Shown: positions 15,336 to 24,088 of the stretch, in pieces
Position numbering within the stretch: the first letter of the stretch is position 1
How the letters are laid out: the number at the start of each line of letters is the position of its first letter
NCBI GenBank assembly: GCA_050012175.1
Contig: JBEKHR010000022.1
Span: 26,206 to 90,205, forward strand
Direction of reading: 5' to 3'
DNA length: 64,000 nucleotides
Origin: CAVROP01 sp050012175
GTDB taxonomy: Bacteria; Acidobacteriota; Terriglobia; UBA7540
Made by a program: the position numbers and the translations under genes
Notes under the pieces: generated by a model
The model's input: the letters and a program-made list of their open reading frames with translations, nothing else
Databases searched by the model: none
What the model was told of the DNA's origin: nothing

Positions 15336-17693
15336 TTAGAAGCCCTGATGTTCAGTCCGCGCAATTATCTCGTTCTGCAAAGCCGTGGTTAAGTCGCAGA
15401 AATAGTCGCTGTAGCCGGCAACCCGGACGATCAGGTCGCGATACTTCTCCGGGTTTTCCTGAGCGGCACGAAGAGTCTCTGCGGTAACCACATTGAACTG
15501 GATATGGTGCCCGTCCAGCTTAAAGTAAGAACGCACCAGGTGTGCCAGCCTGTCGATTCCCTCTTCGCCTTCGAGTAGTTGTGGCGTGAACTTCTGGTTC
15601 AACAGGGTGCCGCCGGTGCGGGCGTGATCCATCCTCGCCGCGGATTTGAGTACAGCAGTGGGGCCGCGCCGGTCCGCGCCCTGCACCGGAGAGATGCCGT
15701 CCGACAGCGGCTCATACGCCTTCCGCCCATCGGGTGTGGCCCCGGTTACAGACCCAAAATAGACGTGGCAGGTGGTTGAAAGGTAATTCACACGATAGTT
15801 GCCGCCCTTGGTGTTCTTCCGGCCGTTTACCTCAGCGTAAAAGGCATTGAACAAGTCCGTTAGAAGGGCGTCCGCATACTCGTCATCGTTGCCGTACTTG
15901 GGGGTCTTGTTCAAGAGCACTTGCATGGTTCTTTCATGCCCCTTGAAATTGGCTTCTAACGCTTCGAGCAGTTCCGCCATCGTTACGTCCTTACGATCAA
16001 AGACGTGATAGCGAATTGCAGCCAAGCTATCCGTGCAACTGCCTGGACCCACGGCCATGATGTAAGTGGTGTTGTAGCGAGGGCCACCATCGTTGTAATC
16101 CTTGCCTTTTGCAATGCAGTCTTCGATGAGCAGCGAGAGGAAAGGAGCGGGCATATACAGGGCGTAAATCCGCTCGATGATGTTGTTTCCCCTCACCTTG
16201 ATTTCAATGAAGCGGTGCAACTGCTTCCGGTACGCGGCAAACAACTCATCGAAGGAACTAAAGTTCCGCGGATTGCCAGTCTCCAGCCCGATGCGCTTGC
16301 CGGTACGGGGATCGAGTCCGTTGTTCAGCGTGATTTCAAGCACCTTAGTCAGGTTGAAGTAACCGGTAAGGATATAGGCTTCCTTGCCAAATGCCCCCGT
16401 CTCCACGCAGCCGGAGGTTCCTCCGGTGCGGGCGTCTTCAATCGACTTCCCTTGCCGCAGCATCTCCTCCACCACCAGGTCGGCGTTGAAGATCGAGGGT
16501 TGTCCCCAACCTTTACGGATAATCTCGATGCCGCGCTTAAGGAAGCGCTCCGGGCTCTTCTTGCTCAACTGCAAGTTCGAAGACGGTTGAAGCAGCCGCA
16601 TTTCGTCGACCACCTCGAGGATCAGGTAAGTGAGTTCGTTGACGCCATCCGAGCCATCCGCTTTCAGGCCTCCGTTGTTGATGTTGGCAAAGTCGGTGTA
16701 AGTGCCGCTCTCCGCAGCCGTCACGCCGACCTTGGGCGGCGCGGGCTGATTGTTGAATTTCACCCAAAAGCATTCGAGCAGTTCTTTGGCCCTGTCACGA
16801 GTGAGCGTTCCGTCGGCGAGACCCTGCTCGTAAAAGGGGTAAAGATGCTGGTCCAACCTCCCTGGGCAGAAGGAGTCCCAGGTATTCAGTTCGCTGATTA
16901 CGCCCAGGTGCGTGAACCAGTAGGCCTGCAAGGCCTCCCAGAAATCTCGCGGTGCATGTGCAGGAACATGCCGGCAGACGTCCGCAATTTTTCTAAGCTC
17001 GGCTTGGCGTTGAGGATTCGATTCATTGGCTGCCATCTCCTCGGCTTTTTCGGCATGTCGCCCAGCGAAACATATGACGGCGCCGGCGGCTGTCCACATC
17101 GCCCTTAGCTCCTCTTGCTTAACGAAAGCCTCGGGATCATTCAGGAAGTCCAGGCGGCTGAGACTCGCTTCGACTTCGGATTTCAGGTCAAGCAGACCCT
17201 TACCGTAGATGACATCTCCCAACGCCGTGTGGCCTGGGGCACGCTGCTCCATGAACTCCGTAAAGATGCCGGCCACGTAGGCATCTTTCCATTCCTGAGA
17301 CATCTCCTGAAAAATGAGGTCGCGTATCGAGCGGCCTTGCCAGTAAGGGATGATCTGTTCGCGTTGAATGGTCTTCGCTTCTGCATCGACATGGTAGGAG
17401 ATCTTCGGGCGCGAATCGAGGATCTCGAGGTCTTCCATGCTGTGGCAGCAGAGTTCGGGATAGGTGGGCGCAGCCTTGGGCGAGGGGCCACGCTCGCCCA
17501 CAATCAGCTCGTCGCCGCCAATATAAATGTTCTTATTCTCCATCAAATGCCGCAGCGCCTGGGCCCGTAGGATTGGGACTGAAGCGGTACGGCAATCTCG
17601 ATAGTACTCCGTCATGAGTGCTGCCCTCTCTAAGGACAGTGCGGGCTCGGCCTCGAGGCTTCTCTGCCGCAATCTTGCTACTCGTTCGTTCAT
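15336..17693 (-). CDS. hypD: trans-4-hydroxy-L-proline dehydratase, glycyl radical enzyme
   Basis: 785 residues, the normal length for HypD, which removes water from trans-4-hydroxyproline to give pyrroline-5-carboxylate under anaerobic conditions. The glycyl radical loop RVAGYSDYF places Gly760 near the C-terminus. The thiyl loop is GTSGCVETGAFG with Cys429 and Glu431. Residues recalled as functional in the Clostridioides difficile enzyme (Cys434, Glu436, His160, Asp278, Asp339, Gly765) are all matched here at a constant offset of five: Cys429, Glu431, His155 (RAPGH), Asp273 (TWDSF), Asp334 (YTDFAN), Gly760. It lies two bases after hypE. No proC is adjacent. It implies at least facultative anaerobic use of collagen- or plant-derived hydroxyproline. 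Confidence 0.92.
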   Translation of the reverse strand: MNERVARLRQRSLEAEPALSLERAALMTEYYRDCRTASVPILRAQALRHLMENKNIYIGGDELIVGERGPSPKAAPTYPELCCHSMEDLEILDSRPKISYHVDAEAKTIQREQIIPYWQGRSIRDLIFQEMSQEWKDAYVAGIFTEFMEQRAPGHTALGDVIYGKGLLDLKSEVEASLSRLDFLNDPEAFVKQEELRAMWTAAGAVICFAGRHAEKAEEMAANESNPQRQAELRKIADVCRHVPAHAPRDFWEALQAYWFTHLGVISELNTWDSFCPGRLDQHLYPFYEQGLADGTLTRDRAKELLECFWVKFNNQPAPPKVGVTAAESGTYTDFANINNGGLKADGSDGVNELTYLILEVVDEMRLLQPSSNLQLSKKSPERFLKRGIEIIRKGWGQPSIFNADLVVEEMLRQGKSIEDARTGGTSGCVETGAFGKEAYILTGYFNLTKVLEITLNNGLDPRTGKRIGLETGNPRNFSSFDELFAAYRKQLHRFIEIKVRGNNIIERIYALYMPAPFLSLLIEDCIAKGKDYNDGGPRYNTTYIMAVGPGSCTDSLAAIRYHVFDRKDVTMAELLEALEANFKGHERTMQVLLNKTPKYGNDDEYADALLTDLFNAFYAEVNGRKNTKGGNYRVNYLSTTCHVYFGSVTGATPDGRKAYEPLSDGISPVQGADRRGPTAVLKSAARMDHARTGGTLLNQKFTPQLLEGEEGIDRLAHLVRSYFKLDGHHIQFNVVTAETLRAAQENPEKYRDLIVRVAGYSDYFCDLTTALQNEIIARTEHQGF

Positions 17694-17695
17694 CG

Positions 17696-18655
17696 TCAGC
17701 CACCTATTTTCACATTGAAGCCCGCTCCCTCAAACTCTCGTGCTATTTCTTCCACCAGGCTTGGAGGAGGGGCTTTCACATCTTCCAGACGAAAACCCAG
17801 ACCCAGTCGCTTGTATTTCTCGGTTCCAGTTTGATGGTACGGCAATAGATGGATATGCCAGAGGTGAAGCCGCGAGAGCAACGCGACCATCTGCCGGATG
17901 TTCTCGCTATCATCATTTATTTCGGGAATGACAGGGAAACGCACAACCACCGGCTTCTTTCGTTGCGCAAGGGCCTCTAGGTTCGCCAGAATGGAGTCAT
18001 TGGGCACACCGGTGTACTTTTTGTGTTTCAACGGATCGATAATCTTCAAGTCGAATAAGAACAGGTCCACCTTCTCACTGAGGTCGAGCACCAACTCCTT
18101 CTTTGCCAAACCGCACGTTTCGACAACCGTGTTGATACGTTTTTCGCGGCACGCATCGAGGAGTGAATCGAGGAAGCGCGGCTGCGCCAGGGGCTCGCCG
18201 CCGGAGAAAGTAACGCCGCCGCCTGATTCATCCCAGAAGATCAGGTCTCTTTCTATGTCACGGATCGCTTCCGAAACCGTCATCCAGCGCCCGGCCACCT
18301 TTCGGGCTGCGCTCGGACACGTCTCGGCACAGGTTCCGCAAACACGACATGCTGCTGTGGTGTGGATTACACCATTCCGGCGCAGGATCGCCCCATGGGG
18401 ACAAACCTGGATGCAGTCTCCGCAACCCATGCAGCGGTTCTCGAAGAACATCAGGTTTGGCTTGGGGCTCTGGCCCTCAGGATTGTGGCACCACCAGCAA
18501 GACAGGGGACACCCTTTGAAAAAGACCGTGGTTCGAATGCCAGGGCCGTCGTGCAGGGAATAGCGCATGATGTCAAAGAGGAGGCCAGAAGGCTCCGCCG
18601 AAGAGGCGTTGGCGGCCTCGCGACAAACTCCGGGTTGGTCGTTTACTCGAATCAT
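17696..18655 (-). CDS. hypE: HypD-activating radical SAM enzyme (glycyl radical activase)
   Basis: Radical SAM activase with the SAM-cluster motif CPLSCWWC near residue 50 (Cx3Cx2C) and, just after it, a ferredoxin-like insert with two cysteine clusters (CMGCGDCIQVC and CRVCGTCAETC), as in activases of the PflA/HypE/CutD group. FSGGEPLAQP is the usual GGE motif. It installs the glycyl radical on HypD, encoded two bases downstream. The first 25 residues look poorly conserved; the fold begins at LLFDIMRYSLHDGPG, so the true start could be slightly inside. Confidence 0.92.
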   Translation of the reverse strand: MIRVNDQPGVCREAANASSAEPSGLLFDIMRYSLHDGPGIRTTVFFKGCPLSCWWCHNPEGQSPKPNLMFFENRCMGCGDCIQVCPHGAILRRNGVIHTTAACRVCGTCAETCPSAARKVAGRWMTVSEAIRDIERDLIFWDESGGGVTFSGGEPLAQPRFLDSLLDACREKRINTVVETCGLAKKELVLDLSEKVDLFLFDLKIIDPLKHKKYTGVPNDSILANLEALAQRKKPVVVRFPVIPEINDDSENIRQMVALLSRLHLWHIHLLPYHQTGTEKYKRLGLGFRLEDVKAPPPSLVEEIAREFEGAGFNVKIGG

Positions 18656-18745
18656 CTATCTAACACTAAGAGGTAGCGCAGAGTCTCGTTTTCCAGAGAC
18701 TCTGCGGCTTTTCCTTCAAATTCGCGTTCGTTCATCCACGGGTGG

Positions 18746-18936
18746 CGCATACGTCCCGAAGGTTTTTGTCGGGATGTATGCGCCTCTGGGTGATGCGTCA
18801 CGGCACTGTATCCATGGCCAAGGATGATTGAGGCCGCAATGGCGCTTCAGCTTGAACACGCGAACATTATACCGTTCCTGGGTCGTCGCAAACATGCCGA
18901 CAAAAACCTTCGGCTGGCGCCCCGACAGTCGGGGCG
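18746..18936. repeat. Hairpin and 17-base inverted repeat pair
   Basis: CGCATACGTCCCGA (18746-18759) pairs with TCGGGATGTATGCG (18769-18782), 13 of 14 bases. Nested in it, CCGAAGGTTTTTGTCGG (18756-18772) is repeated as its exact reverse complement at 18897-18913. A third palindrome CGCCCCGAC-A-GTCGGGGCG follows at 18918-18936. No gene between. Confidence 0.7.
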
Positions 18937-19355
18937 TTTCGGCAAGTTTGCAGCTTGTCCCAGGCCACCCGCCGGTAGCCAATCAACAATTCAGCCTTCA
19001 CACTTCATACTTCAACCTTGCCTGGCCCCCACCGCCTGTCACGTAAAACCTGGGAGCTAAAACCCACTTTTTCGCTTCGATCTGCTCATTTTTGCACTCA
19101 AAATTGGGTTCGTTTTGGGTTCGTTTTTCGCTCCCAAGAACGCTAAGTGCTGTGTTTTCAACACATCCTTAGGTTCGTTCCCTCTATTTAGTATCTTGTT
19201 TGCAGTTTCTTGCCGTTTTCCGCCCCCTGCGGGCCGCTTTCGAATCTCCTTCCCGCGCTCTGTGCCGGCACTCTCCATAGGTCAACCGAGATAGGCTACC
19301 ATTTTTCCAGCCTGGTGTCAAGAGCAGAAGCGCGGGAATCGCTCGAACGGAAAAA

Positions 19356-19406
19356 ACCCCTCACCCGGCTCGCTACGCTCGCCACCCTCTCCCCAAGGGA
19401 GAGGGC
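19356..19406. repeat. REP-like palindrome, CCCTCACCCGG...CCCTCTCCC family
   Basis: Contains CCCTCACCCGGCTCGCTACG and the palindromic CCCTCTCCCCAAGGGAGAGGG. The same element occurs at 27504-27659, 57991-58156 (inside a gene) and 59377-59448. Confidence 0.8.
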
Positions 19407-19571
19407 TGCTCTCCGATGTGTTTTCCGCGCCAGCCGGCGGTCTGGGGCAACGAAGCGACGGAACTGAGCAGTATACCAAAAGTACTATTGACCTAGTACC
19501 TTCGTGCTATAGACTTTGAGAGGCGCTATTTTGACGAGATCGAGAAGGCCATCGGAGCCCCGGAGGGCCGC

Positions 19572-19883
19572 ATGAGGTTTAGCCAGCCGACACACGGCAC
19601 AGGACGAGAACTCGAGAAGGTGGCTCGGTCGCTATTCCCGAAAGCAACTCTGCTGGCCACGGCCCTCTTTATCCTTAGCTTACACAGGATCTTCGAGTAT
19701 TCTCTGTCAGCATTTCCTCTGGTTCCTACGCTGCTTAGCTGGGGGGCCATTCTTGCGGTTGCATGGGTTCTGGCCATGCAAATCATCGAGTGTGCCGGAT
19801 ACGCGGTGGAAGCCATTTCGGACTTAGTCGTAAAGGTTCTGCGATCCGTTCGTCGGATCGCTGACTGCTGGCACCGGGATTGA
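19572..19883 (+). CDS. Hypothetical small membrane protein
   Basis: 103 codons with two hydrophobic segments (ATLLATALFILSLHRIF and LLSWGAILAVAWVLAMQII) and basic ends, compatible with a two-helix membrane protein. No ribosome-binding site and no known family. The frame continues upstream to about 19520 with protein-like sequence but no start codon, so this may be the rear of a truncated gene. Confidence 0.35.
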   Translation: MRFSQPTHGTGRELEKVARSLFPKATLLATALFILSLHRIFEYSLSAFPLVPTLLSWGAILAVAWVLAMQIIECAGYAVEAISDLVVKVLRSVRRIADCWHRD

Positions 19884-19964
19884 CTACGACTTGGAGCGCC
19901 CATGTCTCGCAAATGACACCACCACGCAGTGGACCGCAATTCGGCATGAATTCTTTTTTGAAGG

Positions 19965-20095
19965 AACGAAGCTTAAATGTTATTGAAAACAAAGCGTCAC
20001 CACGGAAAACCCGGGCCACGAAGCTTGAATGTTATCGAAAACGAATGTGCTTAGCCCCGCAAACCGGGAATGTTATTGAAGAGAAAAACGACTTA
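19965..20095 (+). repeat. Three-unit ATGTTATTGAAAAC array, copy A
   Basis: Cores ATGTTATTGAAAACAAAG (19977), ATGTTATCGAAAACGAA (20029) and ATGTTATTGAAGAGAAA (20070), spaced 52 and 41 bases. The first two follow a GAAGCTT(A/G)A lead-in. Copy B at 61010-61125 has the same three cores spaced 51 and 40. Conserved order and spacing suggest a transposon terminus or a protein-bound site rather than chance. Confidence 0.65.
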
Positions 20096-20169
20096 GTTAG
20101 GACAATGGGATGTTGAGAGCGCTCTCGGGCAAGCACCGCATGGGGTGGTAAACTAGGTGAGGAGACTCG

Positions 20170-22689
20170 ATGCGCGAATTTCCCTCGCCACAGGAAATCC
20201 TCAAACTCTTCGAGCATGACCCGCAGCGAACTTACCGTCTGCGCGAGCTGGTGCTTGAGTTGGGGTTGCGCTCGAGCCAGGCGCGCGAGTTGAAAAGCGT
20301 TCTGAAAGATCTCGCCCGCGGCAGGAAACTTGTCTACCTGAAGAAAAATCACTATGCGTTGGTGCACAAGGGCCGCCACGCCGCGTCAGAAGCTCCCGGA
20401 CGCAGCATTCCCCCTGCGCGCCCCTCGAAATCCCCCAATGTGGTGAGTGGCCGCTTGATCGGACACCGCGCCGGCTACGGCTTCGTCGTGCCGGACGTTC
20501 CGCTGGCGGGCACCGACCTCGACATCTTCATTCCACCGGATGGCATGGGTTCAGCCTTGCACGGCGACCGCGTGGAAGTGCATGTGCAGCGGTCTACCAA
20601 GAGCTTTAGAGGCGAACCCCGGATGGAAGGCCGCGTCATTCAAGTCACCGAGCGCGCGCAGAAGACCGTGGTGGGCCAATTCCACTGCGGGCCGCAATAC
20701 AACTACGTGATGCCGTTCGACCAGCGAATTCCCTTCGAGATTGTCATTCCGCATGGCCAGGAATTCCCTGAGGTAGGGGCGGTTCGCGATCCGCCCCTAC
20801 AAGCCGGGACGCTCAGCCGCCACCGCCAATTCGGCGGGGAATCCGAGGGACGCTCTGCCGTAGCGCCGGTCCCGCGCCTGCGGGACCGGCAGAGTGCCCG
20901 CGACCTCGACGAGCTGATTGTGGACGTCGAAATTACCGACTACCCTCGTCCCGCCGCCCCGGCGCGCGGGCGCGTGCTCGAGGTCCTGGGCCGCCGTGAG
21001 GAGTTCGGCGTGGACGTGGAAATCATGATCCGCAAGTTCCACCTGCCGCATCGTTTTCCAGCCGAGGTGCTGGCGGAGGCGAGCGCCGCGCCAAAGGACA
21101 TCCCCGAGCGCGATCCCGCCCTGCGGGACCGCCGCGACTTTCGCGGCCTGCCCATCGTCACCATTGACGGCGAGACGGCCAAGGATTTTGACGACGCCGT
21201 GTACGTGGAGCGACTGGCCTGGGGCAATTACCTGCTTCATGTTCACATCGCCGACGTGGCCCACTACGTCCGGCCCGGCTCGGCGCTCGACCGTGAAGCG
21301 CGCTTGCGGGGCACCAGCGTCTATTTCCCCGACCGCGCCGTGCCCATGCTGCCTCTGGAGCTTTCGAGCGGCATCTGCAGTCTGAACCCCCACGTGGACC
21401 GGCTGGTGATGTCCGCGCTGCTGGAAATTGATCCCGAGGGACGCCTGGTGGGATGCGAACTCCTGCCCGGAATCATCCGCAGCGCCGAGCGGATGACCTA
21501 CACCGCCGTGCGCGACATCCTCGCCGGCGAGCCCGCCGCCTGCCAGCGCTACGCTGCCCTGCTACCGAATTTTGAGCGGATGGGGGAGCTGGCGCGCCTC
21601 CTCGCTCGCCGCCGCGAGGACCGCGGCTCGATTGACTTCGACCTCCCCGAACCCGAAATCGAGTTTGACGAGCATGGCCGCATGACCGGCATTACGCGCT
21701 CGGAGCGCAACTTCGCCCACCGCATCATCGAGGAGTTCATGCTGGCGGCGAACGAGGCCGTGGCGTCATACCTCGAGGGCAAAGGCATTCCCTCGCTTTA
21801 CCGCATCCACGAGAAGCCCGACGCGAAAAAAGTGATTGAGTTCGAGGAGATCGCCGCCACGTTCGGCTACTCGCTGGGCATCGAGTTGCCCGCCGCGCGG
21901 CGCACTCGATTGCGGCTTCGCGACGAGCGCGACCGCTACCCGCGCTTTCACGAAGCGATCGAGGGCGAGCTCAAGATCAGCCCTTTCAATTACCAGCGGC
22001 TCACCAAGCGCCTGGAAGGCAAACCCGAGGAACGGATTCTTTCCTACCTGATGCTGCGCTCGCTCAAGCAGGCCCGCTACTCGGAGGAAAACGTCGGCCA
22101 CTTCGCCCTGGCTGCTTCAACCTACACTCATTTCACTTCGCCCATCCGCCGCTATCCGGATTTGATCGTGCACCGGATTTTGAAGGCCGCGCTCACGCAG
22201 GAGGGAGGCAGCGTCCGCATCGTGCTTGGTAGGGAAGGACTCCGCCCTCCCGCGAGCCCCAATCCCGAAAGGCCCAAGGCGGGCGGGCAAAGCCCGCCTC
22301 TCTCTGGTGCGGCGTTCGTCCATCCGCAGGAATTGCACGCCCTGGGGCTTGAAACTTCCGAATCGGAGCGCCGCGCCGCCGATGCCGAGCGCGAGCTGAT
22401 GGAATGGAAGAAGGTCTCCTTCATGGCGCAGCACGTCGGCGACGAGTTTGAGGCGCTCATCATCGGCCTGATCAAGCAAGGGTTTTTCGTGGAACTGACG
22501 GACCTCTTCGTGGAGGGCTTCGTCCCGCTCTCCAGCCTCGACGACGATTCTTACGTCTATCGCGAACGCCTGCGCGCCATCATCGGCCAGCACTCGATGC
22601 GCGCCTTTCGCCTCGGGGAGCGAATCCGCGTGTGCCTGGTCCGCATCGACCGGTCGGAAAATAAGCTGGAGTTCTCTGTGGCGGAGTGA
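20170..22689 (+). CDS. rnr: Ribonuclease R with two in-frame repeat insertions
   Basis: 3'-5' exoribonuclease of the RNB family. Order: N-terminal helical RNB-type winged helix (TYRLRELVLELGLRSSQARELK), cold-shock domains, RNB catalytic domain with TIDGETAKDFDDAV carrying the metal-binding Asp cluster, and a C-terminal S1 domain (GLIKQGFFVELTDLFVEGFVPL). Two segments look foreign: about residues 202-241, between IPHGQE and DELIVDVEIT, and about 687-715, before HPQELHALG. Both coincide with DNA palindromes. The frame is kept, so the enzyme is probably active. A long basic tail is missing. tyrS follows immediately. Confidence 0.95.
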   Translation: MREFPSPQEILKLFEHDPQRTYRLRELVLELGLRSSQARELKSVLKDLARGRKLVYLKKNHYALVHKGRHAASEAPGRSIPPARPSKSPNVVSGRLIGHRAGYGFVVPDVPLAGTDLDIFIPPDGMGSALHGDRVEVHVQRSTKSFRGEPRMEGRVIQVTERAQKTVVGQFHCGPQYNYVMPFDQRIPFEIVIPHGQEFPEVGAVRDPPLQAGTLSRHRQFGGESEGRSAVAPVPRLRDRQSARDLDELIVDVEITDYPRPAAPARGRVLEVLGRREEFGVDVEIMIRKFHLPHRFPAEVLAEASAAPKDIPERDPALRDRRDFRGLPIVTIDGETAKDFDDAVYVERLAWGNYLLHVHIADVAHYVRPGSALDREARLRGTSVYFPDRAVPMLPLELSSGICSLNPHVDRLVMSALLEIDPEGRLVGCELLPGIIRSAERMTYTAVRDILAGEPAACQRYAALLPNFERMGELARLLARRREDRGSIDFDLPEPEIEFDEHGRMTGITRSERNFAHRIIEEFMLAANEAVASYLEGKGIPSLYRIHEKPDAKKVIEFEEIAATFGYSLGIELPAARRTRLRLRDERDRYPRFHEAIEGELKISPFNYQRLTKRLEGKPEERILSYLMLRSLKQARYSEENVGHFALAASTYTHFTSPIRRYPDLIVHRILKAALTQEGGSVRIVLGREGLRPPASPNPERPKAGGQSPPLSGAAFVHPQELHALGLETSESERRAADAERELMEWKKVSFMAQHVGDEFEALIIGLIKQGFFVELTDLFVEGFVPLSSLDDDSYVYRERLRAIIGQHSMRAFRLGERIRVCLVRIDRSENKLEFSVAE
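20773..20890. repeat. REP-like palindromes inserted in rnr coding sequence
   Basis: GTAGGGGCGG-TTCGCGAT-CCGCCCCTAC (20773-20800, perfect 10-bp stem), CCGCC-AATT-CGGCGG nearby, and GCCGGTCCCGC-GCCT-GCGGGACCGGC (20865-20890, perfect 11-bp stem). Their translation corresponds to residues that have no counterpart in a normal RNase R. The first palindrome shares its arms with the intergenic one at 43294-43330. Confidence 0.75.
22228..22312. repeat. Second repeat insertion in rnr coding sequence
   Basis: Encodes a Pro/Gly/Arg-rich stretch between the RNB and S1 domains and holds the palindrome GGCGGGC-AAA-GCCCGCC (22282-22298). Length is a multiple of three within the frame, so translation continues. 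Confidence 0.55.
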
Positions 22690-22751
22690 TGTCAGTACCG
22701 GGTATCATTCCTTTTTGGACTTTCACTCTCAAGAGGAATCCTACAGGCACC

Positions 22752-23993
22752 GTGAACATAGACGAACAACTTGCTTACCTTACTAAGGGCGCGGAGGAGA
22801 CTATCCGCGTGGAAGAACTTAGAGCCAAGCTCGAGCGCTCGGCCCAGACTGGGAAGCCGCTCCGCGTCAAAGTGGGTTTTGACCCCACGGCTCCGGACAT
22901 TCATCTCGGCCACACGGTCGTGATCCGCAAGATGAAACACTTCCAGGATCTCGGTCACACGGTCATCTTTCTCATCGGCGACTTCACCGGCTTGATTGGC
23001 GACCCGTCCGGGCAGAACGTTACGCGCAAGCCGATAACGCCCGAGCAGGTGGCTGCCAACGCCGAGACCTACAAGAAACAGGTCTTCAAGATTCTCCATG
23101 CGGAAAAGACCGTGGTGGATTTCAACAACCGCTGGCTCGGCAAGCTCACGGGGCGGGACTGGATCACGCTCTGCTCCAAGTACACGGTGGCGCGAATGCT
23201 GGAGCGCGATGACTTCTCAAAACGCCTCAAGGAGCAGCGCCCCATCGCCATCCACGAGCTTCTCTATCCCCTGGCTCAAGCCTACGACTCCGTTGCCCTC
23301 GAAGCGGATGTAGAGTTGGGCGGGACCGATCAGAAATTCAATCTGCTGGTGGGGCGTGCGCTCCAGCAAGAGTACGGACAGGAATCGCAGGTCATCATGA
23401 CCATGCCGATTCTCGAGGGACTCGACGGCGTCCAGAAAATGTCGAAGTCACTGGGCAATTACGTCGGCATCAACGAGGCGCCCGCCGAAATGTTCGGCAA
23501 GCTGATGTCAATTTCCGATGACTTGATGTGGCGGTATTACCTGCTCCTAACGGATATGACACCGGCGCAGATCGAGGAGCTTAAAACGGCAGTTGCTTCG
23601 GGCAACCTCCATCCGCTTGAGGTCAAGAAATCTCTGGCTCGCCACATCATCACGGATTTCCACGACGCCGAAGCGGCAGCCCAAGCTCAGCGAGACTTCG
23701 AAGCCCAATTCAGGGACAAGGGCCTGCCGTCTGTGGTCGAGCAGTTCCCATTTCCGCTTGGAAGCAAGCGAAAACTATTTCGTTTGCTGGTGGATATGGG
23801 CCTGTTCCCTTCAAACTCCGAAGCCCAGCGAAAGATCAAGGAAGGCGCCGTCTACATGGCGGCCGGCGACTCAAAGCAACCCGACTGGAAACGACTCACC
23901 GACCCGACCTGGGATTTCGACCCCCATCAATACCCCGTGGTGATCTTCCGGATCGGCACGCGACCGCCTGTGAAGGTGGTGTTCGGAGGTTAG
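22752..23993 (+). CDS. tyrS: Tyrosyl-tRNA synthetase
   Basis: Class I aminoacyl-tRNA synthetase charging tRNA-Tyr. HIGH signature appears as HLGHT (about residue 50) and the KMSKS loop as QKMSKSLGNYVG. Tyr-recognition segments VKVGFDPTAPDIHLG and YPLAQAYDSVALEADVELGGTDQKFN are of TyrZ type. The C-terminus is a short S4-like RNA-binding domain (LVDMGLFPSNSEAQRKIKEGAVY). GTG 22752 is chosen because the family begins NIDEQLAYL; an in-frame ATG at 22689, overlapping the rnr stop, would add 21 unconserved residues. Probably cotranscribed with rnr. Confidence 0.94.
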   Translation: MNIDEQLAYLTKGAEETIRVEELRAKLERSAQTGKPLRVKVGFDPTAPDIHLGHTVVIRKMKHFQDLGHTVIFLIGDFTGLIGDPSGQNVTRKPITPEQVAANAETYKKQVFKILHAEKTVVDFNNRWLGKLTGRDWITLCSKYTVARMLERDDFSKRLKEQRPIAIHELLYPLAQAYDSVALEADVELGGTDQKFNLLVGRALQQEYGQESQVIMTMPILEGLDGVQKMSKSLGNYVGINEAPAEMFGKLMSISDDLMWRYYLLLTDMTPAQIEELKTAVASGNLHPLEVKKSLARHIITDFHDAEAAAQAQRDFEAQFRDKGLPSVVEQFPFPLGSKRKLFRLLVDMGLFPSNSEAQRKIKEGAVYMAAGDSKQPDWKRLTDPTWDFDPHQYPVVIFRIGTRPPVKVVFGG

Positions 23994-24088
23994 AGACACA
24001 AGGACCGTTTTCAGCCGCTGATCTTTCCACTTTCATCTGGGGCGCTTGACATTGCCTTCAGTCTTTTGCATCCTTTCTGTTCCCACCC

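Larger units (their letters stand above)
18656..19571. other. Long non-coding stretch rich in palindromes
   Basis: About 900 bases without a supported gene. Contains the hairpin and 17-base inverted repeat at 18746-18936, an A/T-rich part with repeated GGGTTCG (19085-19180), and a REP-type palindrome at 19356-19406. A frame just upstream of 19572 reads DFERRYFDEIEKAIGAPEGR without a start codon and may be the fossil end of a lost gene. Confidence 0.5.

Noticed and set aside
16005..17108. 367-codon plus-strand frame
   Set aside because: Antisense to hypD, which has full family conservation.
19057..19278. 73-codon minus-strand frame containing KNEPKTNP
   Set aside because: NEPK-type strings are typical of translated intergenic repeats in repeat-rich genomes; no start signal.
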